From: Streptomyces sp. NRRL WC-3605
Lineage (GTDB): Bacteria; Actinomycetota; Actinomycetes; Streptomycetales; Streptomycetaceae
DNA: 64,000 nt
Reading direction: 5' to 3'
Assembly: GCF_001509795.1 (NCBI RefSeq)
Contig: NZ_LLZN01000046.1
Coordinates: 1 to 64,000, forward strand
A program made the position numbers and the translations under genes. This document shows positions 8,441 to 15,432 of the stretch, one piece after another; within the stretch, counting starts at the first letter, position 1, and each line of letters starts with the position of its first letter. The notes under the pieces were generated by a model. It ran no database searches, had not been told where the DNA came from, and saw only the letters and a program-made list of their open reading frames with translations.

Positions 8441-9576
8441 GAGGTGATGCACTTCCTGCCCTCGTAAGGTCCGACGACCGGCGCGGTGGGACCACCGAGC
8501 AGCTCGCGGTACACGTCGGTCACGGCGTCCGTGGCGCGCCGCAGATCGTGGGCGGCGAGCGTGTGCGCCCGGGCCAGCGCGCCGAGTTCCGCGCGCAGCG
8601 GCGCGTCGAGCAGCAGCGCCGAGAGCGCCCGGGCCAGCGCGGCGGGGTCGTCCGGCGGCACCAGACAGGCCGCACGCGCCGCGGACGGCAGGCTCTCGCG
8701 GGCCCCGTCCACGTCCGTCACCACGACCGGCCGGCCGCACGCCATCGCCTCCAGTGGCGCCAGCGCCATGCCCTCCCAGCGGGACGGCAGCACCACGACG
8801 TCGGCGGCCCGGTACCAGGGCGCGGCGTCCGCCACGGCCCCGGCGAACCGCACCGAGCCGGGGGCGCCGCGCCGCAGCCGCTCCCCGTCCGGACCGTCAC
8901 CGACCAGCACCAGCCGGGCGTCCGGCACCCGCCGCACCACCTCCGGCCAGGCGCCGAGGAGCACGTCCTGCCCCTTCTGACGGCACAGCCGGCCCACGCA
9001 CACCACCAGCGGCACGCCCTCCGCGTCCGCCCGCCCGCCCTCCGGCCGGAACCTCGCGGTGTCCACCCCGTTGGGGACCACCCGCCACTCGGCCCCGATC
9101 CCGCGCCGCCGCCCGGTGCGCCGCTCGGCCTCGCTCACGCACACCACCCGGGCCGCCCAGCGCGCCCCCCACCGCTCCCAGCCCAGCGCCACCCGGTTCA
9201 CGACGGGACCGGCGGCCTCGAACGACCAGGCGTGCGGCTGGAACACCGTCGGCAGGGCGCCGCGCACCGCCAGCCGGGCGGCGAGCCCCGCCTTCGCGCT
9301 GTGCGCGTGCACCAGATCGGGCCGCACCTCGCGCACCAGCCGCGCCAGCCGCCGCACCTCGCCGGGCAGCCGGGGTCCCGGAGCACGGGTCGCGTCCCAG
9401 CGGCGTACGGCGCAGCCCAGCGCGGTCAGCGTGTCCGTCAGGGTGCCGCCGGGCGGCGCGGCCACCGTCACCCGCCAGCCGACGGCGAGCTGAGCCGCCG
9501 CCAGGTCCGCCACGACCCGCGCCACACCGCCCTCGACGGGCTGGGCGACATGCAGGATGTGCGGCGCAACACGCAT
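8437..9576 (-). CDS. Family 4-type glycosyltransferase, first gene of the polysaccharide operon
   Basis: A 379-residue GT-B enzyme with N-terminal ILHVAQPVEGGVARVVADLA, the conserved DLVHAHSAKAGLAAR, and a C-terminal donor domain with CVGRLCRQKGQDVLL and the E-x7-E element in SRWEGMALAPLEAMACG. The ATG at 9576 follows a weak GGAAGGG site. The long gap upstream makes this the likely promoter-proximal gene of the nine-gene operon running to 226. Confidence 0.87.
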   Translation of the reverse strand: MRVAPHILHVAQPVEGGVARVVADLAAAQLAVGWRVTVAAPPGGTLTDTLTALGCAVRRWDATRAPGPRLPGEVRRLARLVREVRPDLVHAHSAKAGLAARLAVRGALPTVFQPHAWSFEAAGPVVNRVALGWERWGARWAARVVCVSEAERRTGRRRGIGAEWRVVPNGVDTARFRPEGGRADAEGVPLVVCVGRLCRQKGQDVLLGAWPEVVRRVPDARLVLVGDGPDGERLRRGAPGSVRFAGAVADAAPWYRAADVVVLPSRWEGMALAPLEAMACGRPVVVTDVDGARESLPSAARAACLVPPDDPAALARALSALLLDAPLRAELGALARAHTLAAHDLRRATDAVTDVYRELLGGPTAPVVGPYEGRKCITS

Positions 9577-9946
9577 GACCGAGGCTGCCCTTCCGCAGAA
9601 AAGAGTCCGAACCAGCAACACGATGTGTGGCGCGCGTCCCCGCTGTAAGATTCCGCACCCGTTCACCTGGCTCTGTGGTCCAAACGGCCTTTTGGACACA
9701 TGAGATGAACAGCACCAGCCACTTATCCATATTTATCGCCGATAGGGTCGGCGATCGTGGAGCGGACCCGTTTCCCGAGTGGTTTCCCCTGCCGGACCAC
9801 CCGTTTGGAGCCGTGGTCCTGGGTGGTTTCCCGCGTCCACCCGATCAGCAGGCCCCGTGCCCTGTTCGGTATCCCCGAATTCGACAGCCCGGTCGAGGGC
9901 GGAGACGGTGATCGCACGACCCGAAACTCGCCGGAGGGAAACTCCA
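9577..9946. promoter_or_regulatory. 370-bp divergent intergenic region with two inverted repeats
   Basis: This gap separates the minus-strand polysaccharide operon from the plus-strand coiled-coil gene and must hold promoters for both. It has an unusually AT-rich patch around 9715-9740. An 8-bp inverted repeat, ATCGCCGA/TCGGCGAT, spans 9735-9755. A 7-bp one, GGACCAC/GTGGTCC, lies around 9796-9821, inside a segment where GTTTCCC recurs three times. I cannot assign a known regulator or sigma-factor box. Confidence 0.4.
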
Positions 9947-10618
9947 TTGCGTGCTCCGACCACACGGCACATCGCCTCCTCGGCCCTGTGCACGGCTCTC
10001 CTCCTGGGTGCGGTGGCGCCGGCCCTCGCCGCCGGCCCCGACGACACCCGCCCCGCTTCCCGGACGGCCGCCGCGGACCAGCGGGCGGTGCTCCGGGGCC
10101 AGACCGGCGCGCTGGCCGGCCTCGGCACCGTCCTGACACCCGTGACCCGCCTGCTGGACGCCGCGCTCGCCGCGGACGACGACCCGCTCACCGCGGCGGA
10201 GGCCAAGAAGCTCGCCGAGGCGGCCCGGGAGGCCGTCGCCCAGGCCCGCGAGGAGGCGCTGGCCGAGGCCGAGAAGGAGCTGGCGGCCGCCAGCGAGCAG
10301 GCGGAACAGGCCCGTGAGCAGGCGGAACAGGCCCGCAAGGAGGCCGCGGAGGCGCGCGAGGAGGCCCTCACCGAGGCCGGTGTGGACACGGGGACCACCG
10401 CCTCGAACCTCACGCCGGGCGCCCTCGACGGCCTGGGCAAGGCCGTGGAGGACCTCCTGGCCGCCCTGCTGTCGGGAGGGACCGGGCAGGTGGACCCGGC
10501 GGCCGACAACGTGGTGAAGAAGCTCGTGGACGTATCCGTCGCCACCCTGCTCGACCGCGGCCTGCCCGCCACGAGTCTGCCCGGCCTGCCGTCCACCGAG
10601 ACCGGGACCGGTGCCTGA
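9947..10618 (+). CDS. Secreted Ala/Glu-rich coiled-coil protein (TTG start)
   Basis: The TTG at 9947 is preceded by GGAGGGA at good spacing and yields a clean signal peptide (RHIASSALCTALLLGAVAPALAA), so I prefer it to the upstream GTG at 9908. The mature protein has a coiled coil of about 75 residues around residues 65-145, with heptad-like repeats of EQAEQAREQ and KKLAEAAREA type. A short C-terminal helical domain contains LDGLGKAVEDLLAALLSGG. Total 223 residues. No enzymatic motif. It is followed at once by a strong terminator, so it is probably monocistronic. Function unknown; an envelope or spacer role is a guess. Confidence 0.75.
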   Translation: MRAPTTRHIASSALCTALLLGAVAPALAAGPDDTRPASRTAAADQRAVLRGQTGALAGLGTVLTPVTRLLDAALAADDDPLTAAEAKKLAEAAREAVAQAREEALAEAEKELAAASEQAEQAREQAEQARKEAAEAREEALTEAGVDTGTTASNLTPGALDGLGKAVEDLLAALLSGGTGQVDPAADNVVKKLVDVSVATLLDRGLPATSLPGLPSTETGTGA

Positions 10619-10643
10619 GGCGAAGCAGCCGCCGATTCCACGG

Positions 10644-10681
10644 CCCGTCGGTCCGGCCCCCGCCGGCCCGACGGGTCTTTT
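10644..10681 (+). terminator. Rho-independent terminator after the coiled-coil gene
   Basis: A stem CCCGTCGGTCCGGC / GCCGGCCCGACGGG (one mismatch, short C-rich loop) is followed by TCTTTT on the plus strand, about 25 bp after the stop of the upstream gene. Confidence 0.8.
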
Positions 10682-10778
10682 CGTATGAGTTCCGGGAACT
10701 TGACGACCCCGGGGTTTCCGGCGAGTTCCCGTGTCGTTAGCCCAGGAGAACGACGTATGGATTCACCTGGAAAGGCAC

Positions 10779-11063
10779 ATGATGAAGAATCTGAAGGCCG
10801 CTGCCGTGGTCGCCGGATCGCTCGCGATCGCCGGCGCCGCTGTTCCCGCCTCCGCCGTGAGCATGCCCGGGAGCGGCCTCGCCGACAACGGCACGGCGGT
10901 CACCCGGAGCCTTCCCTCCGCCACGAAGAACGTGCAGCGCACGGCGGAAAAGGTGAAGGCCAATGTCCAGGACTCCGGCGTCGTGAAGACCCCGGTCTTC
11001 GGTGGCACCCTGCCGAACCCGGTCGACGGCAAGTTGCTCGGTGGCCTTCCGATCAACAGGTGA
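10779..11063 (+). CDS. Small secreted protein of unknown function
   Basis: A 94-residue protein with a textbook signal peptide (KNLKAAAVVAGSLAIAGAAVPASA) and a mature part of about 67 residues without Cys. It contains two Thr/Val/Lys-rich amphipathic stretches and ends GKLLGGLPINR. The ATG at 10779, or 10782 just after it, follows GGAAAGG. A perfect 12-bp hairpin follows the gene. It is one of six small exported proteins in this 3.3-kb stretch. I recognise no family. Confidence 0.7.
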   Translation: MMKNLKAAAVVAGSLAIAGAAVPASAVSMPGSGLADNGTAVTRSLPSATKNVQRTAEKVKANVQDSGVVKTPVFGGTLPNPVDGKLLGGLPINR

Positions 11064-11088
11064 CGTCGCCGCGTCGTCCGGCGCGACG

Positions 11089-11126
11089 CGAAGGGCCGGC
11101 TCCGTATCGACGGGGCCGGCCCTTCG
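11089..11126. terminator. Perfect 12-bp hairpin terminator
   Basis: CGAAGGGCCGGC (11089-11100) pairs exactly with GCCGGCCCTTCG (11115-11126) around a 14-nt loop. It lies between the plus-strand gene ending at 11063 and the minus-strand gene ending at 11229, so it could serve both directions. Confidence 0.75.
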
Positions 11127-11228
11127 GCATGTGCGGGGGTGGTGCGGGCAGCGTCCGGACACGCCGATGGCGGCCCACCGGAGAACCGGGGACCGCCATC
11201 GGACGACGCTGTGCTCAGAACGGACCGC

Positions 11229-11549
11229 TCAGAACAGCAGGCCGCCGAGGTGCACCGAGTCACGGCCCTGCTCGACCTTGCCGGTGTTGCAGCCGACGTA
11301 CTTCGAGTTCGGGGCGATGACAGCGCCGAGGACGGCACCGTTCGACCACGGGGCGATGCAACGACCGTCGATCAGGGTGCCGTTGACGACGGCGAGGCCC
11401 TGCTGGGCGTCGTTCACGACGACCGGGGAGGACGAGAAGCCGCTGCCGCCCTTGACGGCGGTGGTGTCGTTGTCCGCCGCGGCGGAGCCGCCGGTCGCGA
11501 GAACGATGCCCGCGGCGATGGCCGAAATGGCCGTAACCTTGTTACGCAT
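11229..11549 (-). CDS. Small secreted Cys-pair protein, tandem paralogue 1 of 3
   Basis: A 106-residue protein with a signal peptide (MRNKVTAISAIAAGIVLATG, cleavage near AAA-DN). The mature part is about 81 residues and starts with the motif KGGSGFSSSPVVVN shared by all three paralogues. Next come NGTLIDGRC, PWSNGAVLGAVIAPNSKY, then VGCNTGKVEQG and a final GGLLF. The two Cys (in GRC and GCNTG) are invariant and probably form a disulphide. The start has the spaced site GGAAAGG also present before paralogue 2, so the leader is duplicated too. Two conserved Cys, small size and secretion recall rodlins and chaplins, but I see no convincing match to either. Confidence 0.75.
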   Translation of the reverse strand: MRNKVTAISAIAAGIVLATGGSAAADNDTTAVKGGSGFSSSPVVVNDAQQGLAVVNGTLIDGRCIAPWSNGAVLGAVIAPNSKYVGCNTGKVEQGRDSVHLGGLLF

Positions 11550-11609
11550 GTACTGAGCCTTTCCGGGCTGCGTGTGGGTTTACCTGCTGCGAATTGCTCG
11601 GAGCAGGGG

Positions 11610-11930
11610 TCAGAAAAGGAGGCCGCCCTTGTGGAAGGAGCCGCGGCCCTGCTCGACGGTGCCGGTGTTGCAGCCGACGTACTTCGAGTTCGGGGCGATG
11701 ACGGCGCCGAGGACGGCACCGTTGGACCAGGGGGCGATGCAACGGCCGTCGACAGCGGTGCCGTTGAGGACGATGACGCCCTGCTGCGGCTCGTTCACGA
11801 CGACCGGGGAGGACGAGAAGCCGCTGCCGCCCTTGACGGTGGTGGTGTCGTTGTCGGCCGCGGCGGAGCCGGCGGTGGCGAGGACGATGCCCGCGGCGAC
11901 CGCGGAAATGGCCGTAACCTTGTTGCGCAT
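11610..11930 (-). CDS. Small secreted Cys-pair protein, tandem paralogue 2 of 3
   Basis: A 106-residue protein nearly identical to its neighbour at 11229 in both signal peptide and mature part. Differences are concentrated in NEPQQGVIVLNGTAVDG and near the C-terminus (GRGSFHKGGLLF). High DNA identity over coding and leader sequence, with a 381-bp period, indicates a recent tandem duplication. The ATG at 11930 is preceded by GGAAAGG. Only about 60 bp separate it from each flanking paralogue. Function unknown. Confidence 0.75.
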   Translation of the reverse strand: MRNKVTAISAVAAGIVLATAGSAAADNDTTTVKGGSGFSSSPVVVNEPQQGVIVLNGTAVDGRCIAPWSNGAVLGAVIAPNSKYVGCNTGTVEQGRGSFHKGGLLF

Positions 11931-11991
11931 GTGCTGAGCCTTTCCTGGCTGCGTTGTGGTTTTACCTGCTGCGACGCGGTCGGAGCAGGAG

Positions 11992-12342
11992 TCAGAAGAG
12001 CAGGCCGCCGCCGTGGACGGCCTTGCGGCCCTGCTCGACCTTGCCGGTGTTGCAGCCGACGTAGTGCGAGTCGGGCGCGACGGCGGCCGCGATGACGGCG
12101 GCACCGTTGGACCACGGCACGGCGCAGCGAAGGTCGACGAGGGTGCCGTTGGCGATCAGAACGCCCTGCTGCGGCGCGTTCACGACGACCGGCGACGAGG
12201 AGAAGCCGCTCCCGCCCTTGACGGTGGTGCTGGAGCTGGTGGAGCCGTCGCCGCCGTAGCTGCCGCCGGCGGAGGCGATGCCGGCGCTGCCGACGACGGT
12301 GCTGAGGGCGAGGGCCGTGATGACCGCGAACTTCCTGGGCAA
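11992..12342 (-). CDS. Small secreted Cys-pair protein, tandem paralogue 3 of 3 (TTG start)
   Basis: A 116-residue, more diverged member. Its signal peptide (PRKFAVITALALSTVVGSAG) differs and a Gly/Ser/Tyr spacer (GGSYGGDGSTSSS) follows. The core KGGSGFSSSPVVVN, the Cys in LRC, the PWSNG element, VGCNTGKVEQG and the final GGLLF are all kept. The TTG at 12342 follows AGGAAGGA. It is transcriptionally first, so the trio may be one transcript from the 12.35-12.5 kb region. The shared core with a free N-terminal spacer suggests the core is the functional unit. Confidence 0.75.
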   Translation of the reverse strand: MPRKFAVITALALSTVVGSAGIASAGGSYGGDGSTSSSTTVKGGSGFSSSPVVVNAPQQGVLIANGTLVDLRCAVPWSNGAAVIAAAVAPDSHYVGCNTGKVEQGRKAVHGGGLLF

Positions 12343-12783
12343 CTCGGTTCCTTCCTGAATTCACGGTTGCGCACGCTTACGAAAAGGAAACCCGTATATG
12401 CAGGCATAAGTCACGGCGAGAACAATCAAACGCGCAGAGATTCCTTCGGATGGCTCAATGAGCGCGCCGTGCGGCACGGACCGCTTTAGGCTCATTCCGG
12501 GGTCGTCCGTGCTATTACCACCGAGGGTCGAATAGCGCTCCGCTCAGGCCCGTCGGGCGGCATGCGTCCGGCCCACCGGCAAGGGGAGGGCCGGTGGGCC
12601 GGAGAGTTGGTTCACGGGGTGCCGGTCGGCCGGCGGGCCCGTCGTCCACGGAGCTGGAATTGCGGGTCCGGATCCAGCGTCCGGGCCTGCCGCCGCGCTT
12701 CGGCCGCCGAGAACCGGATCAGAGTCTCGGAAATTCCGGAGCCGGCTTTCGCCGGCCTGCCGACGCGTGAGAAGGCCGGGCCG
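12343..12783. other. Intergenic region upstream of the Cys-pair trio
   Basis: About 440 bp without a convincing gene. The part next to 12342 is relatively AT-rich (12360-12460) and should hold the promoter of the minus-strand trio. A 12-bp perfect hairpin sits at 12569-12601. The 12602-12783 portion has no ORF with a good start or ribosome-binding site. Confidence 0.5.
12569..12601 (-). terminator. Perfect 12-bp hairpin, probable terminator
   Basis: CGGCCCACCGGC (12569-12580) pairs with GCCGGTGGGCCG (12590-12601) around a 9-nt loop, about 180 bp downstream of the minus-strand gene ending at 12784. There is no T-tract, so attenuation rather than classical termination is possible. Confidence 0.55.
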
Positions 12784-13173
12784 TCACTTCTTGGGGAGCA
12801 GGGTGCCGAGACCGGCGGAGGTCGGCGCCTTCAGCGGGTGCACCTCGACGGAGCCGCTGCCGGCCGGGTTCTTCACCGGGATCGTGGGCCGCTTGGCCGC
12901 GTTCGGGTCCATGCCGTCCAGGTAGATGCCGGACACCGAACCGGACTTCTGGTCGAACGCGGTGCCATTGGCGACCTTGCCCTCCTTGGCCAGCCGCGTC
13001 ACTACATCCGTGGCCGGCAGGACCGCCGGGGACACCTTGGTCGGGGACGCCAGCCCCAGCGGACCCGTGGACGAGCCCGCACCCCCCGTGGCGGCCGACG
13101 CCGCGACGGCCGAACCGCCCACAAGACCCGCACCGATAGCCAACGCCGCAGTGGTGAAAACTGCCTTCTTCAT
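12784..13173 (-). CDS. Small secreted protein of unknown function
   Basis: A 129-residue protein with a signal peptide (KKAVFTTAALAIGAGLVGG, cleavage near ASA-AT) and a mature part of about 100 residues lacking Cys. The mature part contains LPATDVVTRLAKEGKVANG and GIYLDGMDPNAAKRP and ends GLGTLLPKK. The ATG at 13173 follows GAGGTGA. It is monocistronic and divergent from the GH16-like gene. No family recognised; exported location is well supported, function is not. Confidence 0.72.
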   Translation of the reverse strand: MKKAVFTTAALAIGAGLVGGSAVAASAATGGAGSSTGPLGLASPTKVSPAVLPATDVVTRLAKEGKVANGTAFDQKSGSVSGIYLDGMDPNAAKRPTIPVKNPAGSGSVEVHPLKAPTSAGLGTLLPKK

Positions 13174-13376
13174 GATTCACCTCGCATGAAAGTTCCTCTG
13201 ATCCAACGGTGGGAGAACATAGCAGTCCCTCTGCGGCAAAAATGCGGCCCGTTGCTCCATACGCGTGAAACCGGTCGGGGTGAAGAATGCAATACGCAGA
13301 GGCATTCGGAGGGATTGGCATCTGGTCCGCGAATCAATTCATCGTATGGTGCCCCTAGTTCTGGTACACCACGTGC

Positions 13377-14135
13377 ATGATCGGAAAGCTGAATTTCAGC
13401 GCGCTCGCCACCATGATCACGGAGGGTGTCAAGTTCGCGGCACCCCGGACCCCCGACCGGACCCTCGTCTGGGCGGAGGAGTTCGACGCCCCCCTCGACT
13501 GGGGCGCCCGATGGGTCGGTGACCGGACCAGCGCCTACCGCTACTGCGACCACAACCCGGACGACAACAAGCTCGACTGGCTCGACCCGCACTGCGTCAC
13601 CGTCTCCGGCTCCGTGGCGACCTTCGCCGCCGCACCGTGCGGACGCACCCTGGAGAACGGCCTCCCCGCCTGGCGCACCGGCCTGCTCACCACCGAGTAC
13701 TCCCAGGAGGGCTTCCAGGTCAGGACCGGCGACCACATCGAGACCCGGGTCCTGCTGCCCTCCGCCACCGGGGCCTGGCCCGCCCTGTGGACGTGGAAGG
13801 ACGGCGCCAACGAGGTGGACACCTTCGAGTACCACCCGGACAACCCGCATCTGCTGGAACTGTCCAACCACGTCCGCGACGCCACGAGCTACCACACCGA
13901 CGGCCGCACCATCGCCCCGGACACCTGGGTGACCATCGGCACCACCTACGGAGAACGCTGCGTCGAGTGGTTCGTCAACGGCGAGCGCGTCTACGCCGAC
14001 GGCACCGGCGTCGGCCCCGACTGGTCGGCGTACCTGGTCCTCAACCTGTCGCTGTGCGCGGGGGAGCACCACCCGCCGCCCTGCGGCCCCGCGCCCATCA
14101 CCTTCGGTGTCGACTACGTGCGCGTCCACCGCTGA
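13377..14135 (+). CDS. GH16-like beta-glucanase/concanavalin-fold protein without a signal peptide
   Basis: This 252-residue protein has the GH16 catalytic signature E-x-D-x-x-E as NEVDTFEYH (Glu146, Asp148, Glu151). Supporting family features are LVWAEEFDAPLDWGARW at the N-terminus and PALWTWKDG just before the active site. GH16 enzymes cleave beta-1,3/1,4-glucans or galactans and are normally exported. Here the N-terminus (MIGKLNFSALATMITEG) shows no signal peptide and no clear ribosome-binding site. Either the start is mis-set, the message is leaderless, or the protein stays inside. Five or more Cys are unusual for a cytoplasmic enzyme. Confidence 0.75.
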   Translation: MIGKLNFSALATMITEGVKFAAPRTPDRTLVWAEEFDAPLDWGARWVGDRTSAYRYCDHNPDDNKLDWLDPHCVTVSGSVATFAAAPCGRTLENGLPAWRTGLLTTEYSQEGFQVRTGDHIETRVLLPSATGAWPALWTWKDGANEVDTFEYHPDNPHLLELSNHVRDATSYHTDGRTIAPDTWVTIGTTYGERCVEWFVNGERVYADGTGVGPDWSAYLVLNLSLCAGEHHPPPCGPAPITFGVDYVRVHR

Positions 14136-14156
14136 CCCCGGCTTCGCTCGATCGGG

Positions 14157-14184
14157 CGGCCGGCCCGAACCGGGTCGGCCGGCC
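14157..14184 (+). terminator. Candidate hairpin after the GH16-like gene
   Basis: CGGCCGGCCCG and CGGGTCGGCCGGCC form a GC-rich stem with one bulged T and a 3-nt loop, about 20 bp past the stop at 14135. No T-tract. Confidence 0.4.
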
Positions 14185-14232
14185 GGGTGAGCGCGGGCCG
14201 GACCGCCGCCAGGCCGCCGGTAGGGTCGCGCG

Positions 14233-14823
14233 ATGGCCACCGACACGAGGGCGCGCGGCAGCCGCCCGTTCGCCCTGCTGCTCGTCCTGTGCGGAGCGGC
14301 CGGGCTGCTCGCCTCCTGGGTCATCACGCTCGACGAGTTCAAACTGCTGGAGGACCCGGACTTCACCCCCGGCTGCAGCCTCAACCCGGTGCTGTCCTGC
14401 GGCAGCGTGATGGAGAGCGACCAGGCCCAGGTCTTCGGCTTCCCCAACCCCATGCTGGGCCTGGTGACGTACGGAGTCGTCGTCTGCGTCGGCACGAGCC
14501 TGCTCGCCGGGGCCGCGTTCCCGCGCTGGTACTGGCTGACGTTCGGGGCGGGCTGCCTCTTCGGCGTCGGGTTCGTCTCCTGGCTGCAGTTCGAGTCCCT
14601 GTACCGGATCAACGCGCTGTGCCTGTGGTGCTGCCTGGCGTGGATCGCCACCATCACGCTGTTCTGGTACGTCACGTCCTTCGTCGTCCGCGCCGGCCTC
14701 CTGCCCGCCCCCGCCCCGGTGCGGTCCTTCCTCGCCGACTTCACCTGGGTCCTGCCGGTCCTGCACGTCGGCGTCGTCGGCATGCTCGTCCTCACCCGCT
14801 GGTGGGATTTCTGGACAAGCTGA
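14233..14823 (+). CDS. Vitamin K epoxide reductase (VKOR) family membrane oxidoreductase
   Basis: This 196-residue protein has four to five hydrophobic segments. It keeps the VKOR Cys set: the loop pair Cys48 and Cys56 in PGCSLNPVLSCG and the quinone-side pair Cys130/Cys133 in ALCLWCC. The family re-oxidises periplasmic disulphide-forming thioredoxin-like partners using a quinone and does the job of DsbB in actinobacteria. No partner gene is adjacent, but the disulphide-bearing exported proteins next door are plausible clients. GC-rich start region; ATG at 14233. Confidence 0.88.
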   Translation: MATDTRARGSRPFALLLVLCGAAGLLASWVITLDEFKLLEDPDFTPGCSLNPVLSCGSVMESDQAQVFGFPNPMLGLVTYGVVVCVGTSLLAGAAFPRWYWLTFGAGCLFGVGFVSWLQFESLYRINALCLWCCLAWIATITLFWYVTSFVVRAGLLPAPAPVRSFLADFTWVLPVLHVGVVGMLVLTRWWDFWTS

Positions 14824-14931
14824 CCATTGCTGCACTCGGGGCGACACGGCCCCCCTCGGGCGCCGGAGGTGACCGCGCGGCGACCCGGACTGTTACTCGT
14901 ACGAACAGCCGACCAGTACGAGGGGTGAGCC

Positions 14932-15432
14932 ATGGACTTCAGCGCGGGCCGGGAATCGTCGAGGGCACGGCGGACGGACACCTGCGCGACCGGTGAACCG
15001 GTGTCACGGACCCGCAGGGAGGCGGGCCGCTGGCTGCTGGCCTCCGCCGTCGTGACGCTGGCCCCGTTCATCACCGCGTCCCGTCCGCACCCCACCGGCC
15101 CCGACGCCCCCGTGCCCGGCGCCGACGCCCCCTTCGACGAGACCTACCTGGGCCGCCGTATCCGCGGCGCGCCGGTCGCCCTCGGCAGCCGGGCCGCCCC
15201 CGTCCTCGAATGGCGGGTCACCGTCGACGGGCGGCCCCTGCACCTGATGCGCCGCGCCGACGGCTCCTGGCTGAGCATGGTCGACCACTACGGCTGGTAC
15301 CGGACCCCGCTGGAGGCGACCCGCGCGGCCGTCGACGAACTGGGCCCGCGCGGCCAGTTGCGCGACCTCGCCCCCGGCCCCCTCCACGGCGGGCACCCGC
15401 ACGGGGAGGGACAGCATGGCGTACGTGCGTAA
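14932..15432 (+). CDS. melC1: Tyrosinase cofactor/copper chaperone (MelC1 type)
   Basis: A 166-residue protein upstream of and overlapping the tyrosinase gene by 17 bp. It has a basic, Arg-rich N-terminus followed by a hydrophobic segment (RREAGRWLLASAVVTLAPFI) resembling a Tat-type signal. The caddie-protein core includes FDETYLGRRI, WRVTVDGRPLHLMRRADGSW and VDHYGWYRTP, and the tail is His-rich (LHGGHPHGEGQHG). MelC1 proteins deliver copper to apo-tyrosinase and carry it through the membrane. The ATG at 14932 has a GAGGGG site; the GTG at 15001 is an alternative start. Confidence 0.88.
   Translation: MDFSAGRESSRARRTDTCATGEPVSRTRREAGRWLLASAVVTLAPFITASRPHPTGPDAPVPGADAPFDETYLGRRIRGAPVALGSRAAPVLEWRVTVDGRPLHLMRRADGSWLSMVDHYGWYRTPLEATRAAVDELGPRGQLRDLAPGPLHGGHPHGEGQHGVRA

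Noticed and set aside
3698..8467. A 1,589-codon open frame on the plus strand over the polysaccharide operon
   Set aside because: It runs antisense to five recognisable enzymes, has the Arg/Pro/Gln-rich composition of a high-GC shadow frame and no domain.
11229..12342. Calling the three small secreted proteins chaplins
   Set aside because: The chaplin pattern (GxxxGSPGVLSGN and the spaced Cys near NVCGN) is absent; only size, secretion and two Cys agree.
12602..12783. A possible minus-strand coding remnant reading SAAEARRQARTLDPDPQF
   Set aside because: No acceptable start codon with ribosome-binding site and no family; left as intergenic.
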